Assembly (NCBI GenBank): GCA_002284875.1
Contig: CP015604.1
Coordinates: forward strand, 1,240,001 to 1,304,000
Length of the DNA: 64,000 nucleotides
Direction of reading: 5' to 3'
DNA from: Actinobacteria bacterium IMCC26103
Lineage (GTDB): Bacteria; Actinomycetota; Actinomycetes; Nanopelagicales; Nanopelagicaceae
Below the pieces are notes generated by a model, which had not been told where the DNA came from, did no database searches, and saw only the letters and a program-made list of their open reading frames with translations. A program made the translations under genes and the position numbers. Shown here piece after piece: positions 16,632-26,018 of this stretch; positions within the stretch are counted from its first letter, which is position 1, and each line of letters starts with the position of its first letter.

Positions 16632-17599
16632 GTGCGCCTCCCCAAGTAACAGGCATTTCCATAGCCACTGCTATCGCCTTGAAATTCTGGCACAACTGAA
16701 CACTCGCTATGCACCTTTGCGCAACGAGTAGAAAAAGCACAACCTTGAGGAAGAGCCAACAGCGATGCAGGTAGTCCCGGAATTGCTTCTAAGCGATCAC
16801 TTCGCGGACGATCTAATCTAGGAACTGAGTTCATTAGCCCTTGGGTATAAGGGTGCACCGGGTTACTAAAGAGATTGGCCTTAGTTGCGCGCTCAACTGC
16901 GCTTCCCGCATACATAACTAACACATCATCGGCGATTTCAGAGACAACTCCCATATCGTGGGTAATTAAGATGATTGATGAGTTATGAGTTTTCTGCAAT
17001 TGTTTTAGTAAATCTAAAATCTGCGCTTGAATGGTTACATCTAGCGCCGTCGTTGGTTCATCAGCGATTAGAAGTGCTGGGTTAAGCGCTAGCGCCATTG
17101 CAATAATGGCGCGCTGGCGCATACCGCCTGAAAATTCGTGTGGATATTGATCGACTCGGCGCTTGGCATCAGGTATGCCTACTTCATCTAATACCGCAAT
17201 CGCACGTTGCTTAGCTTCGGTCTTACTCATTTGCGTATGTAAACGAATCTGCTCAACGATATGCCAACCAACTGTATAGACCGGAGTCAACGCAGTCATT
17301 GGATCTTGGAAGACCATAGAAATTTCTTTCCCACGAATATTTCGCATCTCATCATCTGAGCGAGTAAGTAGATCCATGCCGTCGAAATTCACTGAACCCG
17401 TAATCGTGACATTTGTATCTCGAATTAGCCCCATTACTGCGCTCATTGAGACAGATTTACCGCTGCCTGATTCACCGACGATACCCAGCGTCTGGCCCTT
17501 AGCTAGTGAGAAAGATAAGTTTCTTACAGCGCGGACTGCTCCCCGCCTAGTATCAAAGGTGACATTTAAATTATCTACTTGCAAAAGTTTTTCAGACAC
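16628..17599 (-). CDS. Oligopeptide/dipeptide-type ABC transporter ATPase (DppD/OppD-like)
   Basis: This 323-residue ATPase is the partner of the one at 15669-16631. It shows Walker [11 protein letters not shown], signature SGGMRQRA, Walker [12 protein letters not shown] and the C-terminal [14 protein letters not shown] cluster typical of the OppD/DppD branch. It overlaps the permease gene upstream by eight bases and the ATPase gene downstream by four, so the operon is tightly coupled. Confidence 0.92.
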   Translation of the reverse strand: MSEKLLQVDNLNVTFDTRRGAVRAVRNLSFSLAKGQTLGIVGESGSGKSVSMSAVMGLIRDTNVTITGSVNFDGMDLLTRSDDEMRNIRGKEISMVFQDPMTALTPVYTVGWHIVEQIRLHTQMSKTEAKQRAIAVLDEVGIPDAKRRVDQYPHEFSGGMRQRAIIAMALALNPALLIADEPTTALDVTIQAQILDLLKQLQKTHNSSIILITHDMGVVSEIADDVLVMYAGSAVERATKANLFSNPVHPYTQGLMNSVPRLDRPRSDRLEAIPGLPASLLALPQGCAFSTRCAKVHSECSVVPEFQGDSSGYGNACYLGRRT

Positions 17600-18560
17600 G
17601 TCGCACCCGTGGATCTAATACGGCATAGAGAATATCTACCACCGCATTTGCCAAGACTACGAAGAATGAGGCATACATAACCGTTGCCATGATCAGTGGC
17701 AAGTCAAAGTTTTGGAGCGCACTAAAGGTTAACTTTCCGACTCCTTGGATTCCAAAGACAACTTCAGTTAATAAGGCAGATCCCCCGACCAGGGCGCCGA
17801 AATCTAAACCAAAGAGTGAAACGATCGTTATAAGACTCATGCGCGTTGCATGTTTATAAAGAATTCGTTTTTCGCCAGCACCTTTGGCGCGTTCGGTCTT
17901 AATGTAATCCTCACGCATCACAGTTAAAATCTCACTTCGCAGAACGCGAATATAAATACCCGCATATAACAGAGCCAGAGTCAGCCAAGGAAAGATTAAG
18001 TGTAAGAACCACTGCCATGGGTTTTGCGTGAGCGGGATATAACCCAAAGGGGGAACCCAGCGAAAAACTGAGTTATGCAGTTTGGATTGGGTAATTAAAT
18101 TTACGACCTCACCTAGCCAATAAACAGGCAGTGATATTCCAACGATTCCGAGAAAACTTATCGTGGGATCCATCCATTTACGTTTGGAGCTGGCAGCAGC
18201 AATTCCCATAAATATGCCCACAAGTAACCAGATAATCGCGGCACCAAAAACGAGTGAGAGGGTTGCTGGTATCGCTTGGGTCAATTGCGGCAATACCTTC
18301 GCGCCACGATTTACATAAGAAGTGAGATCTTGCGAGACAAATAAATGGTTCATCATCGAGAGATAACGCAACGGAATCGGTTTATCTAACTCAAATGAGG
18401 CGCGCACCTGCTGCAGAGTTAATTGGTCAGCATTGCGCCCAGCAATTCGCGCGGCAGGATCTACTCCTGGTGTAGCAAAGAAGATTAAGAAAACTAGAAC
18501 TGAGATAGAAAATAGAACAAAGAACATTGCAGCAATTCTCTTTAAGATAAAGGTGGTCAT
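17592..18560 (-). CDS. Oligopeptide/dipeptide-type ABC transporter permease (DppB-like)
   Basis: This 322-residue membrane permease has an N-terminal span (residues 5-27, KRIAAMFFVLFSISVLVFLI), six spans in all and the DppB-type loop MREDYIKTERAKGAGEKRIL that contacts the ATPases. It is usual in length for the family. It overlaps the DppC-like gene upstream by four bases. Confidence 0.92.
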   Translation of the reverse strand: MTTFILKRIAAMFFVLFSISVLVFLIFFATPGVDPAARIAGRNADQLTLQQVRASFELDKPIPLRYLSMMNHLFVSQDLTSYVNRGAKVLPQLTQAIPATLSLVFGAAIIWLLVGIFMGIAAASSKRKWMDPTISFLGIVGISLPVYWLGEVVNLITQSKLHNSVFRWVPPLGYIPLTQNPWQWFLHLIFPWLTLALLYAGIYIRVLRSEILTVMREDYIKTERAKGAGEKRILYKHATRMSLITIVSLFGLDFGALVGGSALLTEVVFGIQGVGKLTFSALQNFDLPLIMATVMYASFFVVLANAVVDILYAVLDPRVRRV

Positions 18561-19573
18561 GAATCACCTCGTGGGCGAGTCTTTGGATCTAGGCCATCGC
18601 GGACGGCGTCACCAAATAAATTTAGCGAGGCAGCTGTCAGGACGATCAGCAACCCTGGGGCTAAGGCAACAATCGGGCGGGTATACAGCAAGCCGAGCCC
18701 ATCATTAATGATTGTCCCCCACGATGCTTGTGGTGGCTGAACACCGATTGATAAGAATGAGAGTGCAGATTCAGTCAACATTGCAAGTGCAAACATAATT
18801 GGAATAAATACCAAGACGCTCGGAAGAACGTTGGGCAGAATTTCACGGAAAATTATTGTGGAATGTTTTGCGCCACTTCCGACGGCGGCACGAACAAATT
18901 CTCGCTCACGCAAGGCCAATACTTGGCCGCGAATTGGGCGGGCAACATATGGGATGTAAACAATTCCAATAATAAATATAGGAAGCGCAATAGATCCTGG
19001 ACCAAAATGTATAAAGCCAAGTGATAGCCCTGAAGTTAAAAGTACAACTGATAAAGAAATTGATAGTAGATAAACCGGAAAGGCCCAGATCACATCAAGT
19101 AAGCGGCTTAAGACTGAATCCACAAAACCACGGCGATAGCCAGCAATTAATCCGATTAGAAGGGATAGAAGAATGGTAACTAGCGCAGCAGATACACCAA
19201 TAAATAAAGTATTGCGAGCGCCATAAAGTAACCGCGCTGCCACATCGCGCCCTTGATTGTCGGCGCCGAGAAAATATGCACCTGGGCGTCCGGTTGGGCC
19301 GATTGGGGTAATACCTAAACCGAGGCCTTCTGTAGATGGCTCTAAAACTTGTCGAGTAACCCCACCTACGCTGATGGTGGCATTTAACGTTGATTTAAAA
19401 GGGTCGGTATGGGCGATAGAGGACGCATAAAAGGGCGCGATAAGTGCAAGTAAAAGAATTACGCCAAGGATTGAAAGTGAGATCCAGCTGCGCCTATCAC
19501 GAGCCAGCGTCCGTAACGCAATTTTCCCCGGAGATTCCGAGAGCGTTACAGACGCTGGCTCATTAATAGACAC
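18557..19573 (-). CDS. Oligopeptide/dipeptide-type ABC transporter permease (DppC-like)
   Basis: This 338-residue permease has the DppC N-terminal domain with one membrane span near residues 33-52, the motif FLGADNQGRDVAARLLYGAR, and the coupling loop REREFVRAAVGSGAKHSTI. It forms the channel with the DppB-like permease. It lies ten bases after the binding-protein gene. Confidence 0.92.
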   Translation of the reverse strand: MSINEPASVTLSESPGKIALRTLARDRRSWISLSILGVILLLALIAPFYASSIAHTDPFKSTLNATISVGGVTRQVLEPSTEGLGLGITPIGPTGRPGAYFLGADNQGRDVAARLLYGARNTLFIGVSAALVTILLSLLIGLIAGYRRGFVDSVLSRLLDVIWAFPVYLLSISLSVVLLTSGLSLGFIHFGPGSIALPIFIIGIVYIPYVARPIRGQVLALREREFVRAAVGSGAKHSTIIFREILPNVLPSVLVFIPIMFALAMLTESALSFLSIGVQPPQASWGTIINDGLGLLYTRPIVALAPGLLIVLTAASLNLFGDAVRDGLDPKTRPRGDS

Positions 19574-19583
19574 GTTTAAGTAG

Positions 19584-21305
19584 TTACTTGACCTGTAACT
19601 GACTTACGAACATCTTGTACTGCTTTGAGAAGTGGTAGTTCTTAGTTCCCTTAGAGATAAAGTCAACTTGCTTTGGCGTAAAGGCAACTGCAACAGGTGC
19701 ATCGGCCATTACCTCCTTGTCGATATCTCCCCACATCTTATTTGCAGCAGCTGCATCGGTTAGACCAAGGGTCATCGCCTTCTGCATCTTCGCATCAAGG
19801 CCCTTGTTGCAATAACCCGCCATGTTAATTGATGAGTCAGATCCTGGTGTAAATGACCCGCAGCTAAGCAGGATATACAAGAAGTCTGAAGCAGCTGGAT
19901 AATCCTGATACCACTGAGATAGTGATATCTGAACTTTATTATTGGTGTTCTGGATATATGTAAATTGGATATTTCCAGAAATTGGCTTCAACGTTGCCTT
20001 ATAGCCGATTTCAGTAAGTACGCTCTGGATATATTCACCCATCTGCTTATTTACTTCATCATCAGATACAACAATGCCAACTTTTTGGCCCTTAGTTCCA
20101 GATTCTTCAACTAGCTTCTTTGCCATTTCAATATCTGGAGCTGACCATGCTGATGCTGGAGATTCAACGGAACCACCTGCGGTGTATTGACAGTAGTCAA
20201 CGTGGCCAGGGAACCCTGGTGGCAAGAATGAACAAACTGGGGCGGCGAGTTTCTCGCCTCCGAAGATCTTCACCATTGCAGCGCGATCAAGGGCGTAGTT
20301 AACGGCTTGACGAGCTTTCACGTTATTAAATGGTGCAAGGTTTACATTCATTGGCAAGTACCACATCGCAGTTAGCGGCTGGATGTGAACTTGATCTGCA
20401 TACTTGGTGCCGATCTCATTGAGACGATCGGATGGAATCGGATCGAACATCCAGTTTGCTTGATCGTTTTGCACAGCAGTTACCTGCGCAGTTGCAGTCA
20501 ATCCAAACTTGAAGTGGATCTCATCTGGGTAGCCTTGTGGCTGGGCATCATGTGACCACTCTTTAAAGTAAGGGTTACGCACCATTATCAATTCTTTATT
20601 TGGGTCATAGGACTTGTACATATATGGACCAGTTGTTGGGATGATGGTTGTTCCAGCATCTTTAGCTGGTGCGTTAGCTGGATTTATAGCAGCATGTGGC
20701 ACAGCAAGCTTTGACTGGATAGTTTCATCAGCTGCGACCAAATTAAGTACAACGCTATTTGTAGCAGCATCTACTACAACGCCTTGATCTAACTTACATG
20801 TGGCTGGCGCCTTAAGGCAGGCATCTGCTCCAACGATTCCGTTGTAGAAGCCACCTGCAGTAGGTGATAACACCTTGAATATTCTTTCAAATGAAGCTTT
20901 AACATCGTTAACAGTTACATCGCTTCCGTCTGAGAATTTAATTCCCTTACGTAATTTAAATGTCAGAGTCTTTCCATCGTTTGAGACTTCTGGAAGCGCT
21001 TCTGCCAAGTTAGGGACAATTTCGAATGAACCAGCATCATCAGCATATTTAAAACCTAGCAAACCGTCATAGCTTGCCTGGTAGAGCTGCCAGTACTGTG
21101 CTGTGTAATTTACCTTTGGATCAAGGGTTCCACCGGCTGCTGAAGCCACAAAAGTGACAATGCCGCCTGCTTTATCTTTTTCATATGCACCAAATGATGA
21201 GCCACCAGTCGACGTGCTAGCAGAATCACTTGATCCTGAGCATGCAGATAGCAAAAGAGTTGCTACCGCTAACACCGACGCAAGATGTAAGGGACGTTTA
21301 CGCAA
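19584..21305 (-). CDS. Lipoprotein substrate-binding protein of the Opp/Dpp-type transporter (family 5)
   Basis: This 573-residue family 5 solute-binding protein starts at TTG 21305 behind a full AGGAGGT site. Its signal sequence ends in the lipobox LLLSACSGSS, so C22 should be lipid-modified and anchor it to the membrane. The family segment LAEALPEVSNDGKTLTFKLR is clear. It is the first gene of the leftward transporter operon. The flanking amidases suggest an amide, short peptide or amino-acid amide as ligand; that is inference. Confidence 0.92.
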   Translation of the reverse strand: MRKRPLHLASVLAVATLLLSACSGSSDSASTSTGGSSFGAYEKDKAGGIVTFVASAAGGTLDPKVNYTAQYWQLYQASYDGLLGFKYADDAGSFEIVPNLAEALPEVSNDGKTLTFKLRKGIKFSDGSDVTVNDVKASFERIFKVLSPTAGGFYNGIVGADACLKAPATCKLDQGVVVDAATNSVVLNLVAADETIQSKLAVPHAAINPANAPAKDAGTTIIPTTGPYMYKSYDPNKELIMVRNPYFKEWSHDAQPQGYPDEIHFKFGLTATAQVTAVQNDQANWMFDPIPSDRLNEIGTKYADQVHIQPLTAMWYLPMNVNLAPFNNVKARQAVNYALDRAAMVKIFGGEKLAAPVCSFLPPGFPGHVDYCQYTAGGSVESPASAWSAPDIEMAKKLVEESGTKGQKVGIVVSDDEVNKQMGEYIQSVLTEIGYKATLKPISGNIQFTYIQNTNNKVQISLSQWYQDYPAASDFLYILLSCGSFTPGSDSSINMAGYCNKGLDAKMQKAMTLGLTDAAAANKMWGDIDKEVMADAPVAVAFTPKQVDFISKGTKNYHFSKQYKMFVSQLQVK

Positions 21306-21382
21306 TTTTTACCTCCTAGATTAGGTGGCTGATCCTCTCATTAGGGGCTAGATTCCGCAGTAGAAAATGGGGGAAATTTTCA
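21306..21382. promoter_or_regulatory. Short divergent promoter region between the transporter and amidase 2
   Basis: Only 77 bases separate the two divergent starts, so the promoters and any operator must overlap. TAGATTAGG (minus-strand leader) and TAGATTCCG both occur here, but I see no clear -35/-10 pair. The layout suggests that the transporter and the second amidase are controlled together. Confidence 0.35.
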
Positions 21383-22315
21383 ATGTTATCCAAATTTAAC
21401 AATTCCGATCACTATCTAAGTCGCGAGCACCACACACAGAGTTTTGGTGCGAATCTGACGCCTGCGCTACGGGTAAAAGCTGGACAGGTGATCCATGTGC
21501 AAACTTGGGATTGTTATAAGGGACAAGTGCTGACTGAGGCCGATCTCATCAAAGAGATCGCCGATGAATTTATCAACCCTGCAACCGGGCCAATCTTTAT
21601 TGAAGGTGCCGAACCAGGTGACACACTTTCGGTTACTCTGCTAGAAATTGAACCGGAGGCCCGTGGCGCTGCTCGTTTAAGCTTTGGCGAAGGCCAGCTT
21701 CACGACAAAGTCAGAGCTCCTTATGGTCGTTTCTTTTCGGTTGTTGATGGCACGGTAACTATGAATGAAAAAGTCTCATTTCCGGCGGTGCCAATGCTTG
21801 GTGTTATTGGCGTAGCGCCAGAATCTGGGGAGATCCTTACCATGCCGGCCGGACGTCATGGCGGCAATCTCGATAACAATATGAATCGAAAAGGTTCGAT
21901 CCTGCACTTACCTGTAAAACATCCTGGCGCCTTACTTGGTCTCGGAGATATGCATGCGTCTATGGGCGATGGCGAAATCTGTGGCACTGGCGTTGAAATT
22001 GGTGGCGATGTGCTTATAAAAGTTGATGTAATCAAATCGCTAACAACTAATTTTCCAGTAACTGAAACAGCTGATTCTTGGATCACGCACGGAGTCGCTG
22101 TTGCAGATCTTACCCAAGCCCTAAAACTTGCATGCGAGGAAGCGGCCAGTTTGCTAGTTAGCCAATGGGGATTTACATATGAAGATGCATTTATCTTTCT
22201 CTCAGTTGCGGCAGATTTGGGGATTGCACAGTCGGTCCATCCCAGCCAAGGCACCGTTATTGCAAAAATGCGGGTGCCAAAGATTGCGGCTTGCCCAAAA
22301 CCGTTTAAGATTTAG
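21383..22315 (+). CDS. Acetamidase/formamidase family amidase (paralogue 2)
   Basis: This 310-residue FmdA/AmdA-family amidase shares the motifs of paralogue 1 (TWDCYKGQV, GPIFIEGAEPGDTL, RHGGNLD, GDMHASMGDGEICGTGVEIGG, DAFIFLSVAADLGI), but its N-terminus is different and longer. It is transcribed away from the transporter, with a GGGGGAAA site ahead of ATG 21383. Keeping two diverged copies suggests different amide substrates. It is followed by an alpha/beta hydrolase gene 24 bases downstream. Confidence 0.9.
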   Translation: MLSKFNNSDHYLSREHHTQSFGANLTPALRVKAGQVIHVQTWDCYKGQVLTEADLIKEIADEFINPATGPIFIEGAEPGDTLSVTLLEIEPEARGAARLSFGEGQLHDKVRAPYGRFFSVVDGTVTMNEKVSFPAVPMLGVIGVAPESGEILTMPAGRHGGNLDNNMNRKGSILHLPVKHPGALLGLGDMHASMGDGEICGTGVEIGGDVLIKVDVIKSLTTNFPVTETADSWITHGVAVADLTQALKLACEEAASLLVSQWGFTYEDAFIFLSVAADLGIAQSVHPSQGTVIAKMRVPKIAACPKPFKI

Positions 22316-22339
22316 CGCATTAGTTAAATAGGAGAAAAT

Positions 22340-23218
22340 ATGTCAGAGATGCAGTGGAAGCACGGTAAGACTTGGTATCGCATTGTTGGCGATCTGAAAT
22401 CTGGCAAGACCCCAGTATTAGTTCTACATGGCGGACCTGGTGCCGGTCACAATTACTGTGAACCTATCGCTGAACTAATTGCTCAAACAGGTCGCGCTGC
22501 CGTTCTCTATGACCAAATCGGTTGCGGTAATTCGACTCATTTACCAGATGCCCCTAAAGATTTTTGGCAACCAGAGTTATTCATGGAAGAGATAACCGCC
22601 CTGACAAGCCATCTCGGAATCGCAGATGATTACCTCATCGTTGGGCAATCTTGGGGCGGAATGCTTGGTATGCAATTCGCAATCTCGCGCCCGGTTGGGC
22701 TAAAAGGTTTAGTTGTTGCTGACTCCCCTGCCAGTATGGATGTTTGGGTTAAAGAAGCCAATAAGTTACGCGCCGAGCTTCCATCAGAAGTACAGGCAAC
22801 ACTTTTAAAGCACGAGGCAGATGAAACAACAGATCACCCTAATTATGTTGCCGCTGTTGAAGTTTTCTATGCCAAACATGTCTGCCGTATTCCACAACCT
22901 ACATGTGTGGTTGCAAGTTTTGAGCAACTTGGTGCCGAGCCAACGGTTTATCACACGATGAATGGACCCAGCGAGTTCCATGTAATCGGCTCACTTAAGA
23001 ATTGGGATATACGCAAAGATTTAGGAAAGATAAATATTCCAACGCTCTTGGTATCTGGCCAATTCGACGAAGCAACTCCTGCAATGGTTGATGAGATTCA
23101 TAAATTAATTCCTGGTTCAAAGTGGGAGCTATTTCCGGATTCCTCGCATATGCCACATGTGGAAGAGCCCGCTCGGTTTAAGCGAATCGTTTGCGAATTT
23201 CTTGACGCAATCGCTTAA
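22340..23218 (+). CDS. Proline iminopeptidase / amino-acid amidase-like alpha/beta hydrolase
   Basis: This 292-residue serine hydrolase resembles proline iminopeptidases and L-amino-acid amidases (peptidase S33). It has the oxyanion motif HGGPGAGHNY, the nucleophile elbow GQSWGG, an acidic residue in SGQFDEATP and the catalytic His in SSHMPHVEEP. It has no signal peptide. Its position directly after amidase 2 supports work on small imported peptides or amino-acid amides. Confidence 0.88.
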   Translation: MSEMQWKHGKTWYRIVGDLKSGKTPVLVLHGGPGAGHNYCEPIAELIAQTGRAAVLYDQIGCGNSTHLPDAPKDFWQPELFMEEITALTSHLGIADDYLIVGQSWGGMLGMQFAISRPVGLKGLVVADSPASMDVWVKEANKLRAELPSEVQATLLKHEADETTDHPNYVAAVEVFYAKHVCRIPQPTCVVASFEQLGAEPTVYHTMNGPSEFHVIGSLKNWDIRKDLGKINIPTLLVSGQFDEATPAMVDEIHKLIPGSKWELFPDSSHMPHVEEPARFKRIVCEFLDAIA

Positions 23219-23231
23219 TTAGCAGATCTCT

Positions 23232-24737
23232 GTGTCTTCAACTGCGAAGCTAGTTTCTGGCGCAAAGTTTAAAATTATCTATATTCCCTTTGATCATCTG
23301 CATCGTGAATTTGGAGCGCTAAAGGGCGCAGATCCATCTGTCGATGTAATCGCCATGGTGGAAAGTGCCCGAATGACAACTGGGCGAAATTGGCATAAGG
23401 AAAGGCTCTTCTTCTTAATTTCTAGCGCTCGTCACTTTGCAAAGTCATTAGAAAGTGAAGGCTTTAAAGTCGAATATGTAAAGGCCGCAACTACCATCGA
23501 TGGGCTTGATGCAATTTCAGGTAAGTACCCAGGTTTACCAATTATTTGTGCCGAACCAAGTTCTTTTCGGCAATATGAAGCCCTTAAAAACCATGGTGTC
23601 ACTTTTGTTGAAAACGATTTCTTCTTGACGTCAAGATCTCTATTTAAATCTTGGGCTGATGGGCAGAAGAGCTATTTGATGGAGAACTTCTATAGAAAAC
23701 AGCGTGTGCGGCTTAACATATTGATGGAAGGTGCTGAGCCCGCTGGAGGTGCTTGGAACTTTGATAAAGAGAACCGTCTGCCGCCACCTAAGAAATATGA
23801 AGGACCGCCATATCTTGAGCATGCACGCGATGAGATAGATGCAGAGGTCGCTGCCGAAATTGGCCACACGCTAACTACAACTTGGGCGACTACGCGCGCA
23901 GGTGCCTTGCTTCAGTTGAAGAACTTTATAGATAACCATTTTGCTGAATTTGGACCGCTGGAAGATGCCATGACAGTTGAAAACTGGGCGCTGCATCATT
24001 CTCTTCTCTCGCCTTATCTAAATAATGGGCTGCTTCATGCCAGCGAGGTAATTGCGGCTGCAGAAAAGGCATATAAGAAAGGTAAAGTTCCGATTGAATC
24101 TGCCGAAGGTTTTATCCGCCAGATCATTGGTTGGCGCGAATATGTAAATGGCATGTATTGGTTTCTTGGCCCGGATTACCGCGAAAATAATGAATTACAA
24201 GCCAAGCGAAAACTCTTGCCGCTCTTTACCGATCCAAGTGCCACAAAGATGAACTGCATCAAAGAGACAGTTACAGATATCAATGATCGTGCTTGGGTTC
24301 ATCACATCCCCCGTTTGATGCTGCTATCTAATTTGGCACTTGTTACTGGCACAAACCCGCAAGAGTTTCTTGATTGGATGCGCGAAGTCTTTATCGATGC
24401 CAATGAATGGGTGATGGTTCCAAATGTCATCGGCATGGGTGTTCACGCCGATGGCGGTCAGATGATGACTAAGCCTTATGCAGCAGGCGGTGCCTATATT
24501 TCACGAATGTCTAACTATTGTAAGCCTTGCGAATACAACCCGAAGCTGCGCACTGGTGAGACTGCCTGTCCATTCACGACTTTATATTGGGATTTTCTGG
24601 ATCGCCATAAAGAAACATTTGCCAAGAACCATCGCATGAGCCAGCAAATATTTGGGCTCAATCGCTTGAGTGATTTGCCTGAGTTAAAAGAACGCGCGCT
24701 GGAAGTTTTAGAAGGTTTAGACAAGGGAATTATCTAA
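23232..24737 (+). CDS. Iron-sulfur bacterial photolyase/cryptochrome (PhrB-type, probable 6-4 photolyase)
   Basis: This 501-residue protein belongs to the FeS-BCP family, which uses FAD and light to repair UV-induced (6-4) photoproducts. Four cysteines (C342, C430, C433, C446) have the same spacing, 88-3-13, as the [4Fe-4S] ligands of Agrobacterium PhrB. The family stretches IIGWREYVNGMYW, VHADGGQMMTKPYAAGGAYISRM and HHIPRLMLLSN are intact. It starts at GTG 23232 with a weak ribosome-binding site 13 bases after the upstream stop. Its 3' end overlaps the convergent SOUL gene by 21 bases. A photoreceptor role is the alternative. Confidence 0.92.
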   Translation: MSSTAKLVSGAKFKIIYIPFDHLHREFGALKGADPSVDVIAMVESARMTTGRNWHKERLFFLISSARHFAKSLESEGFKVEYVKAATTIDGLDAISGKYPGLPIICAEPSSFRQYEALKNHGVTFVENDFFLTSRSLFKSWADGQKSYLMENFYRKQRVRLNILMEGAEPAGGAWNFDKENRLPPPKKYEGPPYLEHARDEIDAEVAAEIGHTLTTTWATTRAGALLQLKNFIDNHFAEFGPLEDAMTVENWALHHSLLSPYLNNGLLHASEVIAAAEKAYKKGKVPIESAEGFIRQIIGWREYVNGMYWFLGPDYRENNELQAKRKLLPLFTDPSATKMNCIKETVTDINDRAWVHHIPRLMLLSNLALVTGTNPQEFLDWMREVFIDANEWVMVPNVIGMGVHADGGQMMTKPYAAGGAYISRMSNYCKPCEYNPKLRTGETACPFTTLYWDFLDRHKETFAKNHRMSQQIFGLNRLSDLPELKERALEVLEGLDKGII

Positions 24738-25262
24738 ATAAGCAGGAATGACGATCTCGTTATATTGCAAGAAGCCTGGTTTAACTGGTGGATCAAAGCG
24801 ACAGATGCGAGTCTCATTCGAAAGTGAGATCTTCTCTTTTGCCGCAGCTGCCCGAAGTTCAAGGGCCTTCTTGGTAGATAACTCCTCTGTTGCCTTTCCA
24901 CGAAATGAAAGTGCAACACAGGTTTCAGTAGGTAATTCGCGCAGGTGCACATTCGGATCATTTGGGTCTGGCAAGTGCTCGCTATTGCTGCCAGCTGGCA
25001 TAACGAAAGATACGAACCATTCATCAGCATCAGAGCTTTCTGCTCTTTGCGCAGCAATAACCGGTGCTGTCATAGCGATCTTCTCTGATGCCTGATTGCC
25101 CTTTGAAATATATCTAAATAATGAACCAAAGGCGCTGCTGGTTGCAATGGAATATTGCGCTGAGACTTTAACTTCTGCGACCACGCATGGCTTGTATTCG
25201 CGGACTTCGAAATCGCCATAGGTGCGAAGTACTCTGAATTCCTGTCTCTGGGTCATACTCAA
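24717..25262 (-). CDS. SOUL-family heme-binding-like protein
   Basis: This 181-residue protein matches the SOUL/HBP family: FRVLRTYGDFEVREYKPCVVAEV at the N-terminus, AFGSLFRYISKGNQASEKIAMTAPV in the middle and PAYLDN near the end. Family members bind heme or tetrapyrroles, though in bacteria the role is unclear. No signal peptide is visible. Its last seven codons overlap the photolyase gene on the opposite strand. Confidence 0.85.
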   Translation of the reverse strand: MSMTQRQEFRVLRTYGDFEVREYKPCVVAEVKVSAQYSIATSSAFGSLFRYISKGNQASEKIAMTAPVIAAQRAESSDADEWFVSFVMPAGSNSEHLPDPNDPNVHLRELPTETCVALSFRGKATEELSTKKALELRAAAAKEKISLSNETRICRFDPPVKPGFLQYNEIVIPAYLDNSLV

Positions 25263-25323
25263 ATCTTAGTCGCTCACGTGCGCACAACACTCTTAGCGCT
25301 TTGAGTATTTTGGCGAGCTCTAT

Positions 25324-25752
25324 CTAGCCGGTAGTTACATAGTCCCTTAGCGCTTGATTTTCTGATTCCATTTCACCAAGGCGATTCTTCACAACATCAC
25401 CAATGGACACTATGGATATCAGTAGGCCGTCCTTATCAATTACGGGCACATGACGGATGCGATGTTCGGTCATCATCTTCATTAGCTCTGTCGTTGTGGA
25501 CTCCGCTGTACAGGTGTGGACTTCCACGGTCATTATGTCGCGAACATGCATTCCTATTAATTGATCTAACTTGCCCGGCATCGCCCGAACAACATCGCGT
25601 TCGGAAACTATGCCGTCAATATGTCTGCCATCATTGGATACGACCAGTGCGCCGATGTGATGAGAGCTAAGTGAGTTAACTAGATCTTGAATACTTGCAC
25701 TGGCCGAAATTGTTTCAACGCGCTTGCCCGAGATGATGCTGCTGATCTTCAT
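25324..25752 (-). CDS. Two-CBS-domain protein
   Basis: This 142-residue protein consists of two CBS domains (about residues 7-60 and 72-128) with the characteristic VSNDGRHIDGIVSERDVVRAM and VIDKDGLLISIVSIGDVV segments. Stand-alone CBS pairs usually bind adenosine nucleotides and sense energy state. It is a single-gene unit. The partner protein is unknown. Confidence 0.85.
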   Translation of the reverse strand: MKISSIISGKRVETISASASIQDLVNSLSSHHIGALVVSNDGRHIDGIVSERDVVRAMPGKLDQLIGMHVRDIMTVEVHTCTAESTTTELMKMMTEHRIRHVPVIDKDGLLISIVSIGDVVKNRLGEMESENQALRDYVTTG

Positions 25753-25792
25753 ATGGCACCTTTCGCAGTAGGTTCTTAAATCGTGCTCCTAG

Positions 25793-25933
25793 ATTCGACG
25801 CAAGGCAATAGGTTTTGACTCTCAGGAAAGCTCGCGCGTTCTGAAAGAAGCTGCCAAAAACCGTAAGCAGCGCGAAGGAGATAAGCAGGTTATCCCGCCG
25901 CTGGCGCTGGATGCGCCAAAAGCTGCAGATTAA
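25793..25933 (+). pseudogene. Possible gene remnant with coding-like 3' end
   Basis: Within the gap between the CBS gene and the secreted-protein gene, one plus-strand frame stays open from 25793 to the TAA at 25931. It reads with normal-looking codon use and a charged, Ala/Lys-rich composition (SSRVLKEAAKNRKQREGDK). It has no ATG, GTG or TTG start, and a TAG lies just upstream. It could be the tail of a lost gene, or chance. The rest of the gap up to 26018 shows nothing else clear. Confidence 0.25.
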
Positions 25934-26018
25934 TAGGTGCATAAAAGTCGGGGCTCATTGACGGCGAATATGGGAGCAGAACTAGGCTTTCCCCAAGTTC
26001 ACCCGAATGGAGTCTTAC

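Noticed and set aside
14711-25262. Genomic island or prophage in the amidase/photolyase region
   Set aside because: There is no integrase, transposase, tRNA junction, direct repeats or visible shift in base composition.
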